From Nectonema munidae (taxonomy: Eukaryota > Nematomorpha > Nectonematoida > Nectonematidae): a stretch of DNA of 64,000 bases. Under the pieces are notes generated by a model that was given only the letters and a program-made list of their open reading frames with translations, was not told the DNA's origin and made no database searches. Every line of letters starts with the position of its first letter. Positions within the stretch are counted from its first letter, which is position 1. Where the stretch lies: NCBI GenBank assembly GCA_030549495.1, contig JAUIRK010000885.1:372001-436000 (forward strand), written 5' to 3'. The position numbers and the translations under genes were made by a program. Shown here in pieces: positions 33,202 through 45,200 of this stretch.

Positions 33202-36200
33202 CTAATAAATATAAAAATTGTGTTTATGTATGTTGTATATAACCATTCTGATGTCCTTTTAAATGCTCTTGAGTCTTGCCAGTTGAAACACCAGCAGCGC
33301 AGCATCAATTTTGCTTTAACGCTGAATATACCAAAGTCATAACTTCTAGATTTCACCAGTCGTTTTAGTTGTGTGCAACTCACAGCGTAGCAGAGATGGC
33401 CAACCCTTTTAATAGTGATTTCGATTTTAGAAAAGTTTGAAACAAAAATTTATGAATAGGACTTTGTTTGGACAATATTAATAAGTGATTCTGACTTATT
33501 TAAAAATTTTTCAATATCTGTTTCTGCTATTTTGTATTCTGAGAATGTTAGCTACTTTGAGGATTCTTGAAACTCTTTCTAACGGGAGAAAATGTTAGAG
33601 AGCAAACTATGTTTCAAACACGCGCGCACATGGCTGACATTTACTATGTAGGTATGCGTTTTTTAATGGTTTTAACACAAAAATGTTAGATCAAGGCATT
33701 AATTTTTATAAGTTGTATGAAAAACAGAATTATGAAGATGCTTGCTTATGCTACGATAGTGAATGAGAATAAACAATTGAGAGCTAAAACTGTGTGCCTA
33801 CCTCAAATCATTGAGGGGACTTGCTTACGTCCACTTGGAATGAAATTAGGGGCGCTTGCTCCCGTGGTTTTAAATACAACACTGTTTTAAAAGATAAATA
33901 TATCTATCAAAATTTTTAGTTCTTCTCAACCTTCCATTGTACAGATAAACAAAACTACCCTAGTTGTGCAAGCTACTCTATTTTGTAGTATAGGGAATAT
34001 TTACTTTTTACACACGCAAATGTTATTAGAAATTAACTAATTGATAAGAAAGTAACTTATTAAAGCAAAAATTTTATTATAATGCAAGTTAAAAAGCTTT
34101 TAGTGTGAAGATAAATGTGATTGTAGTATAGAAAATGATTAGAAAAATAAGAAAATAATTTTTTTTCTGCGTAATAAACTAAATTCTCCTTTAACCCCTT
34201 AAGGTACTGGTGTACCAAGAAATAATAATCGTCAGCTTATAACATACAAAATTCCATTGAAAAAAAGCAGATGATTATTTTTCAAAATTCTGCTAAGTTG
34301 AATACGATGTTCTGGACAAATTTAAACTTCACAAGAAGAGTAATACTTCTGCAATTTCTTTTTACAAAATTTACATCGATTTGAAAATTGGTTATTTTCC
34401 TTTTGCAACTAGCAACAATATTCCGAAAACCAACGTTCAGAGTAGCCTCTTTTATGGATATTGAAGTACATGATTACTTGTTCTTTTGAAGAGAAACTGA
34501 AAGCTAAATTTTTCATAAATTTTGCCGTTTTATTATAAGAACCTGTCTTTCAGCAAAATAAAAGAATTTCTTCATGAAACATCAACTATGTCATAATTTA
34601 TGAGCATAAGTCATCTTTTAGTTTTTCTTCTGGTGCTGAATTCCTCAATTATGAATCCAAATTGATCGTTGGTTTTTTATTATATCTCTTGTTGAAATTT
34701 CAATTACACAATGTGAAGACGACAGTTATATTCTTTGTAGGAATGTTTTCACACAGGGATATTTTTTATTCAATATCAAAATAAAAAGAAAACGAGGACT
34801 TGTTTTTAGCCGATTTCGTTATTGCAGGTACTTCTTTTCTACATTTATTTACAATTGCAATAAGTGCCTAGCCCATGCTAGGACTTTTTTCGCAAGAACG
34901 CGATATGTGAAATAACGATCTGTCACAGCATCTTTTCCAATATATATTTTCCTGGCTTATTAGGAATTTAAGTTCTTCCCGGTACATCTCCTCTATATCC
35001 GTAGAGCAGTTCATCTACTGTAAGGTACTTTGAGGGATTAAGCTTGGTAACAAGTTTTTTCGAAACTCTTTGATTCCGGCCAACTTGTCAGTTTTCTTTC
35101 TCTCTTCTCAATTTCTAAAATTGTCAAATCGCAAACTTCTGAGAAAAAATTAAATCTTTGATATCGATTTGTTGGTGTATAAAATGGCTTGCTACCTTCA
35201 GGTGATCATAAATCTAAAAACAAGGACATATCACGATTCGCAGTACTTCTAATAAGTATAGCATAACAGGCCTTCAGTTCATCAAAAGGAAAAGATTTAA
35301 TAAACGATGGATATTTTTGTTTATAGTTTTGACGATAATTATTTAAACCTTCCTGTTCATAAATATTTGAATTGAAAAACATGTCTTCATCGTAAAATAA
35401 CAAAAAAAAGCATAAATTTGACTCTTAGGATTAGAAATAACGCTGGAAATTTTTTTAATACTTATTGGAAATTCTTTTTTAAGAAAATTTATGAAGAGCA
35501 ATGTTATTTGTGATATCGACAAAATATTATTTTCATCTTTTAACCCGTTGAAGACAATTTGTTCTCCAGGGTTAAGATACAATATTTTTTATTCCGTTAT
35601 CATTGAAAAGATGAATCACGCACAAGGCGAATTTTACAACAAAATGTGAAATGTTAATAAAAAGAAAAGTTTATAAGAATTTTCAGAGGTTTGGATGGGT
35701 GTTAGGATTTAATAAAATATATGGCCCATTGATTTTAAACAGCTTTATAAATTAGGTTTAAAAAATATATAAAATTAAGGAAATCACGGTAAGAGTATCT
35801 TGTATCGCTTAAAAACTTCTATAAAAACCTTTGTTTTACTGAAAAAATATATAGGTTGGAAATTTTCTAAAAATGCTATATTTCATCAAGCATAATGGTT
35901 TCAAGTTATTGGAGTGATCTTGATTTCAGTCAAGTGTGGATACCTAGATTTATCAAAAGTGGGGAAACATTCTTTTTTAGGGTAATTTAATCATCTTGTA
36001 AAAATGAGAGAAACATGCTTAGAAGATAAAGGGATATTTAAAAAGTTAATCGAATCGGTTGATATTCTAACTGTAAACAGTTTTGTATTTGTCAAAATTT
36101 CTCATTCAACACACTTACAGGCATATATTTACACTCAGACACTCTTATACACAAAGCTCACACACTTCTACACTCGCAGTAACATAAAAATTCTTCAAAA

Positions 36201-39200
36201 TGTCCGTCAAATTTTAAAGTCTCATTGTGCACTTCAATAGATCCCATTAGAACTTGAAGAAACGCAACCTTGTTTAAGCCACAATCTCTTCCCGCGTTTG
36301 ATCTCTCCGTTAAGGCATTGTCTCTTAACATATGGGTAAGCATGTTTATTTTCTTAGATTCATAATTCTTAGATTTAAAAAGGGAAACAACAAAAATTGT
36401 AATGAGGTTTGTTTCAATTTTTTAGATAAATCTATTCCTTCTTTTAAAATTCAATTAGCAAACTCATTTTTGCGAGAGAAGTGGAAAAATAGCAAAGTGA
36501 GCTCTTGTAATGAATGGAGCGTATAAAGATACCTTCATAATTTGGGAAAACCATCGTTTCGTTGGCGTTGTAGCGTGTGGCTGTGAAGTGTCGGAATGAT
36601 CTCTGCAATCTTCGATGACGAACAAAGAAGAAAAGAATGAAAAGGAGAATGATGCCTACAAGAGATGCGGATAAGATGGAAACAACCACGACCGATTTTC
36701 GAGTGTAGGCTTTCGAAGCTAAAATTTACGTGTCTATTTGTACAGTGGATAAAAAGCTTGGAATCTTACGATGGTAGTAGAATTCCCATCTAGAAGATTT
36801 TCTGCCATAATAACCCTCCATAGACTTTCCAACACTTATTTGGAAAGAATACTGCGAACCAGCTTTTATCTTTAAATCGTTTAAAGTCACTGGTGGCTCA
36901 TTCAATATATCAAGGACCTTAACAAGGCTGTAGTTATCATTCTCTTTTTTCTCTATCCACAATGTGAATCCCTAAAAATAAAGTTTGTAACAAAATTTGT
37001 AAAAATTAGCTCGAGCACCGTCATACTGCGATTGCCGGATCCTAGGTGTGGGATCGCGCTATAAATGCTTGCACCATAGAGTGCAGTACAACTGGCAATG
37101 GCCTTGGTTTGACCGATAAAACGCCTTCTTAACATATGAGTGGCATTTAACCGAATATATCAGTTTCCATGGTATTTAGGAGGAATTGGCAAGTAACTTC
37201 AAATGCCTAACGACAAACTTAAGTTGGCGAATCTTTATTGGAAGTTGATCTTCTTTCTGATCGCACTGTAAGCGATTTCGCATTCTATTCTTGCGCATAC
37301 TAACGGTGCTCGACTGCATTTTAATAATGTATAATTCATTTTTTTACTGGTCAACGTATAGATTTACACGGATTCAGAGATGAAACTGGAAAATAAGTAT
37401 AATTCAAGAACAGAAATATTTTGCGACTAATGCGTTAATGAGTGAAAATATAGTTCTTCATTGAAACCCTATTCAACTCTCTTAATTATTATTATGGTTA
37501 TAAGTACCCCGTTACTCATTCCCTATAAAGCCATTGTCTGGGCTCCGCAGGGTCATTTGAAGAATAGCGCCCATTTTGATTGGAGGGCCATCCGGGAAAC
37601 GATTTAATGTCATAATTTAACAAAATATGCTCACAATTTTATAATCTAAAAATGATATAAAATTTCTATCCAAATTTTGCCATACTAGTACCTATTTGCA
37701 TTGTATTATCTGGAAGTCTAAATTAAAAGCAAAATTCTTGACATATTTGGAAAACGCCTTCAGGGAATATGTAAAATAATTTTAGTATTCTCACATGTTG
37801 AAAACGTTTTTTGTCGATTATATAATAATGAGTTATGACAACTGCATAACACACACACCCAATTTTAACAACTATGTTATCACTAGGAGAAACATAAGCT
37901 GGCCATCAAAAATTGACCCAACGAATGTTGACAAAAGTTTATGCAATAATCATTTTTCCCAAGTATTAAGATTATTTTTGCAAAGGAGATTGAAATATTT
38001 TAACCTATTTTTTTTTTAAAAAGCTGAGATCCTTAGAAAATATCTTTAATCACTGGAATTTATCTTTCCACAATCGTTGTTGTTGCCTGAAAATCTTATA
38101 TTTATGATTTTCTTTTTTCAATGTAGTTTCATATACCAGAAATATCATCATCAAATTCGAATTCTTATAGAAATCAAACGCTTATGGGTTAAAAATTTTA
38201 TATCCAAATGATTATAAAAATGAAATAATCTATTTTTTGTTGATTTAGACTAAATCAATTTATAAGACAGATTTCAAACTATTAAAAATGTCCTCTTCAT
38301 TTGGTTATCTTCTAAATTTTTTTTTATAAAATCTAGATTAAATAGTTGACCAATCAATTAAAAGTTGTCTTTTCTTGACCAATGAATTTGAACTTCTTTT
38401 AAACAAATAAAATAAGACTATTGACGTGTTTTAGAAGTGCTATTAGAAAACAAGGGTTGATTTCATTGAGTTAAGTACCATAGTTATCACATTTAGATTC
38501 TACAAAATTTTAAAGCTGAATATATGCCTATTTTTATCTGAATTAAAATCAAATAAAAATCACATTGAAAAAATTATTCTTAACTTCAATTACTAAAAAA
38601 AATTTGCATTCCATTATGAAGAACAACCACTTATTTGTAAAAAGTTCACGCTGTTTAATATCCAATCCATATATATATTTATATATACAGCAAAATCACG
38701 AACTCGTCTAATAAGAACATTTGGATAATATGAAGCGATTTTTAAATCGTGGGTACCCTCATGAAATTAACATGTATATTGACAAAACAATATACTATGT
38801 TATAAGTTTTTGCAATTATGTTTATGTGATAAAGGAGATTGCATCATTTAGTCAAAACTCGATGCGAATGTAAAATTGAATAGTATAGAAAGACACATTT
38901 CAATTTTTATCTTTGTTCACTACATTTTTATTCTTTATTCATTGAGTAATGACAAGGTATTTGACACCATTAATACAAAATAGCGTGTTATTTTGCTATA
39001 GAACAAAAATAAAATCTAAAACAAAAATAGCTCAGGAGTTTAAAGTGCTTCTCAATACATCTACAGATAGACTGCAAATGCCATCCGACTTTGAAGAATA
39101 CATGGAAGTTGATGCTTATTTGTTTATTACTGCTTCTCTTACAGATGACTCTATTATTCATAGCATTTCTAAGAAATTACCCAAATTCATAAACAAGGTC

Positions 39201-42200
39201 ATGAATATAATTATGAAAATTTTGTCTCGATGCCCGCACTAACTTCAACTTCTGCTCTAAAATTAAAATAATTTTTGCAATGATGCATAAGAAATGCTGC
39301 ATCACAAAAGTAGAGAATTTTATTAAACAGTGCAAAAATTCATCTTTGAAACAAACACAAATCAATGATTTTTTTAAAGAAATAAAGAATATTTTTTTTT
39401 AACTTTTATACCAAAAAGATAATAAAGCTGTGAAGAAAAAATTGTTGAAGTATTTTACCATACCGATCGGTTATAGTAAAATTTGTTTTGTATAAAACAG
39501 TTGCGCGACAACTTGGCTCTAACGAGATTTTACTGATAAAAATGGGAAGGCGCCGGCATAATATAAAATAAAGTTTTTAATAATAATGAGTCGGTATAAT
39601 ACTTTCACCTTTAATGAAAGAGAAGGGGATAGGTTGATGAGTATAAAAATTCTCTACGGTAAAATTCCTTTGCATGTTATAACTGCATATGCACCACAAT
39701 GTGGAGTTAGTGAAGAAGTTAAAGAAGTCTTTTGGAGACAATTAGAAGCAATGTTAGTAAGTATTCCTGCTGAAGATAGACTAGTATTAGGAGGAGATTT
39801 GAATGGACATATAGGCCAAGAAAATAAAGGTATAGAAAGAGTACATGGAGGCCACGGTTACGGATGTCGGAACAAAGATGGAGAAAGAGTAATAGAAGTT
39901 GCTAATGCATCTGACTTGATGATTGCTAACACTTTTTTCAAGAAAAAGAAAGAACATCTAATCACATACAAAAGTGGTGTAAGTGTGGCTCAGATTGATT
40001 TTATGTTGTATAAAAGATCGAAAATAAAAGAAGTGGTCGATTGCACAGCCATTCCCGGAGATCATGTTGCTGCACAGCATAGGTTATTGGTTGTTAGTCT
40101 TCTCATGAGTGTCCCAAAACCAAGGAAAAAGATGGTTGAAAGGAAGATAAAGTGGAGAGAGCTGTTAAAAGAAGAAAAACTAAAAGAATTTAAGATTAAA
40201 GTTTTAAAAAGACTCGATGATAGCATAGACGAAGTCAATAAGTGGTGGAACAAAAATTCAAATATAATTAGAAGCACAGCGGTTAGATTATTGAAAAAGA
40301 TTGTACAGCAAGAGGCAATACCACAGGAGTGGGGAAAAAGTATGATCGTTCCAATTTTCAAAAATAAAGGAGATGTTCAAGATTGTTCAAATTACAGAGG
40401 GATAAAACTTTTATCTCACACAATGAAAGTTTTTGAAAAAATAATAGAAATTAGACTAAGAAAAATGGTGAGAATATCAGAGAGCCAATTTGGTTTCATG
40501 CCGAGAAGGGAACAATAAATGCAATTTTTATAATGAGACAGATGTGGGGAAAATTTGGGGAAAAGCAAAAAGAGCTACATGCAGTATTTGTTGATCTTGA
40601 GAAAGCATATGATAGATTACCAAGACAAGAAGTATGGAGATGCTTAAGGAAAAAGTTCGTGCCTGAAAAATATGTAAAACTAATTATGAAAATGTTAAAA
40701 CCGGTGTTAAAACAATTGTAGGCAAAACAGAAGAGTTTAATGTAAAAATTGGTCTACACCAAGGATCAAGTCTTAGCCCTTTTGTTTTCAATATAGTATT
40801 CGATGTTATTACTGATGAATTAAGAGAGGGAATGCCTTGGGAAATTATGTACGCCGATGATGTAGTTTTAGTTAGTGAAACAAAAGAAGGAGTTGAAAGA
40901 AAACTTGAAAAGTGGGTTCAAGTTTTAGAAAGTAGGGGTTTAAAAATAAATATAAACAAGACAGAGTATCTAGTGATGAATGATAGGAATGTACATGATG
41001 ATATTGACGATAATATGAAAGGTTTAAAGATAGAGGGAGAAGTAATAAGAAGAGTAAAAAATTTCAGATATCTTGGTTCAACTATGATGGAAAATGGCAG
41101 AGATGTGGAGATAAATAGAAGAATTCAGTCAGGTTGGAAAAATTGGCGTGATGTTTCAGGAGTACTTTGTGACAGAAAAATGCCTATCAAACTTAAAGGA
41201 AAAATTTACAAAACAGTCATAAGACCTGCTATGCTATATGGACTGGAGACCTTGGCAGTAAAGAAAAGCAATGAAAAGAAATTAGAAGTTGTTGAAATGA
41301 AGATGCTAAGATGGATGAGTGGAGTGAACAGAAAAGATAGAATAAAGAACGAAGTAATTAGGAAAAGTGTCAAAGTCACAAGAATGGGGAATAAGATGGA
41401 AGAAGAACGCTTGAGATGGTTTGGCCATGTCTTTAGAAAAGGTGAAGAAAGTATTGAGAGAAAGATGATGGAGCAAGATGTAGAAGGCAAAAGAAGAAGG
41501 GGAAGACCAAAGATGAGATGGATGGATTGTGTTGTAGCTGATGGCAGGAAGAAGATTGACTTGAAAAAAGACTGCGAACTGGCTTTGGACAGGAGAAGAT
41601 GGAAGATACTCATCGCAAACAGCGATCCCATATAGAAATGGGTAAAGCTGCAAAAGAAGAAGAATAATAATAAAAACGTAAAATGAGAGAGCACTCAAGG
41701 AAACTATCAAAAGTGATCTCTGTGGACAGATATGGTCGAATAAACTGAATCAGGATTATTTAGGAAGAATTGAAGGTGGAAGTTATGGACAGTAGTCGTA
41801 ATATAGGTGGTCGCAAAGAAATTTTGACTGCGTATTAAAATTAATCTCGAAAGAAGTGATTTAATGATTGAAGGTACGAAGAAATACTAACAAGCGTAGA
41901 AAATTGTTAGCATAAGTATTCACACACGAGGATATCTAATAAATACTGTTTTAATCGGAACAACATTTCTAAATATGATTGTATAAAATTTCAAAAAGTC
42001 TTAATATAGGAATACATATAAAAAACGAAGGATAAGTTAAAAATACCCTATTTTTAATATCCATATGAGTATACTTCCAGTCACAGACATAGGATGAATT
42101 GATGAGAAGAATGCACAAAAAGCTTCTTGGGGCAGGAATCGTGCCTGCGAAATTGGTTGATGAGAAAGAGAGAAAAAATGCGTAAAATGTGTCATACTGA

Positions 42201-45200
42201 AATCGAGCATCAGTGGCTTCGAAAATTGAGAAGTTGATAAAGCAGCTCTCACTTGAATTTTGTACTGAGCTCCATACGTACGGTTATGCATCGTGATGTA
42301 CCTGTGGTAACTCTTAGATGCGATTAATGTGTGCAATTCAACCTTCTTAAGGAAAACATCTTCAACTCTCACTTCCCAAGAAAGAGCTTTTTCTAGTAAA
42401 GGACATGCAGAATCCCAAGAAAGTTTGAAGCTTCGATTTGAAATTTTGGCTTTCAAATTTTTTGGAGGCGGGTTCAACTCTAAAAAAAGTATGTATCGAT
42501 GACAATAGGCGCTATTTCACTAAGCAATCTCGATTGTGTATGCTTAACAAAAACTCTTTATCATTCAAATTTTTTCGGAGAACGCATTTTCTGGATGCAC
42601 TTAAACGTCGACAAAAATAGTACTGAAATTTTCCAAAAAAAATTTGAAACACATTTTTGGTGCTAGATAAATTTGCTGTAAAGAATATAAAAAATCATTT
42701 TTTTAGGAGCAATATATTCCAAAAGCATTTATTTTTGTAAAAATTCTTAAAATATTTTTTGAAATAAACCCATAGGATTATTTCTTGAAAAATTTAGTAC
42801 ATTTGAAAATAGTGGCTTATTTTAGAAAAACTTTGATACTATGAGGATAATGATAGAAAGGCGTATACTGCATCATCTGGTATATCATACTTTGAAACAA
42901 AACAAATATACAACTTACAAAATGTCACGTTTACAAATGTTTTTAGCATATATACATTTATTACACACAATTCTACTATAATTTTCGAGTATTATTCCCC
43001 TAAATTTAAGAAATCTTCTAAGAAAACAATATATGGCTAAGGTTAAGTGTTACTAATATATCACACACTAGCTATCTCCGATAAAAAAGTAAGCTGTGCA
43101 AAATTTCAAGCTTCGTAGTGAATATTTTCCCACCACTCAAAGCAGCTAAAGTTTCAGAAAAGTAAAACTTTTCAAAAAAACAGAGACATGGAGCTTTAAT
43201 CTTAACTTCGTGAATAAATAATATCAATCTTAAGAAAAAACATTAAGTTATCAAAAAAACTTCTTTATTTACTTATTATTATAAAAAAATTAATAAAAAT
43301 TAGGTTAACTTGTATTCATTTAGATAAATAATAATATTTCTGTACTAGAGATGCACCGAACAGCATTTTTGCCGAATACCGAATATTCAGCTGCATACTA
43401 TTCGGTAATGGCCGAATATTATGCCGAATACACATAATATTCTTTTATGTCTATATGTTTTATGTTGTTTTAGCCATTTTTATGTTTATATTAATTGTAT
43501 ATTTTATTTTTATCTTTTTAGAAACTCTTAGCTAGCAATTATAACGATTGTTCATTACATAATATTCATAATTAGAAATACAATTATAGTTTGAATTTTC
43601 AAATGTCTCAAAGTCGCAGTGTCGTATGGAAATATTTTAAGCCTCGTGAAAATGATCTAACATACTCTTTGTGTAATTTATGCAATGACAAGGTTTCAAG
43701 AGGGGGAAGGATTGCAAAAAATCTTTCTCTCTGGAGAGAAAGAAAATATGTAACATAAATGACCATAGAGCTGTTGAACTTCACAAATTAATTGGAGTGG
43801 ATTGCTGTAGATACACAGCCATTTTCAGTTGTTGAAAATGAAGGTTTCAAACGTGTAGTTGCCTGTAAACCAGCATAGGTGGCTTATGTATGTAAGGCGC
43901 ATCAAACAACCTACAAACTATAAGGTTTCAAACGCCTTATGAAAAAAATTTGCCCTAAATATAGTATTCCATGTAGGAGATATTTTTATATATATGATCA
44001 TCAGCTATTTAAGAAAGTTGAAGCTGAGGTACTAGCAGCAAATTTTATTTCTTTAACAACAGATATATGGACTGCCACTACAGCAAACTTTCCATTCATA
44101 AGCTTAACAGCACAGTGGATCTCTAATAACTTTGAATGTCAAAATTTATCAATATAAGTACAGTACTGACTAATGAGTCTTCTGACTAGGTATTAAGCAA
44201 TAGCTTAGTAATCCCCGTATTTACTTTTTGTGTTCATATTCATGTTTGCATTAGCCATTTACTTTTTCATTTTTTCTGTTCATATTCTTATGTTTTATTT
44301 GTGTTCATATTCTTGTTTGCATTTAATTAATAAAGTTGTTCAAAAAAGCCATAAAGGTATAGCTATAGCCATTTAAGTAGCCTGGTGAGCCACATGGTGG
44401 TGGTAAAATACCCGTATAATATAAAACTATTCGGTACCGAATAGTCAACAAAAAGGCCGAATACTGAGAAAAATGGCCGAATACCGAATATTCGGTACAC
44501 CTCAATATCTATACTACTCTACTACTTTGAAAATGGATTGTTCATATTCCTCTTTTGTTGTAATAATTGAATTAATTTTTAATGCTTAAAAAATTTGGGA
44601 TAGAGAAAAAGCTAGTGGCACAAGATCTTCGCTGAAGTACGATAACTGTCTCTTTAATTTTGCAAAGTAGCGTTTGCAAGCAAGTTATCCATATTACGAT
44701 AAACTTCTATCAGCTGCATAAAGAGAAATAAAAAAATCCTTTAACATATATGGTAACAACAAAAAGAGTTTTGTCGTAAAATTTTTTCCAAGAAGTCTAA
44801 TTTCGAATGCATTCCTGAATAAATATATTTTGAGATAATATATTCATTCTGCTATCCAACGAGCTCTGTTGTAGACTCCAGGAGGTCTGAATTGAATTTG
44901 AAATTTCCCTAGAAAAATAAGACATAATTCAAGAAATTCGCGATAATCCTCTCGGACTTGTTGTTTTTTGAGTTCTTTTATAAAAATAAAATGATCTCTT
45001 CTTTGTTCTCTAAAATCCATTGATCAAGATGAGGATCAGTACAGTTGACTACCTCTAAAATGGAAATCACTAATTCGGACCTTGGTAAATCCGGTACTTT
45101 TTTATTCGTTAAATCTTTAATTTAGTAAAATTATTGAATGATTGATTCGATTAAGAACTGAGCTTCTTGAAGGTTTAGAAATTAAAAGCTTGATAAATGT

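Noticed and set aside
35343-35582. A 79-codon minus-strand frame starting MYLNPGEQ as a gene start
   Set aside because: Its first residues are coded by the terminal repeat of the piggyBac relic (TTAACCC...GGGTTAA), so it is part of that element.
36953-37135. A 60-codon frame as the missing SORL1 FN3-6 exon
   Set aside because: It lies within the MITE at 37011-37313 and runs across the acceptor of the next exon; no FN3 features.
41206-41710. Minus-strand frames opposite the RTE LINE, Phe/Leu/Ser-rich
   Set aside because: They mirror the Lys/Arg/Glu-rich plus-strand LINE tail and have no motifs of their own.
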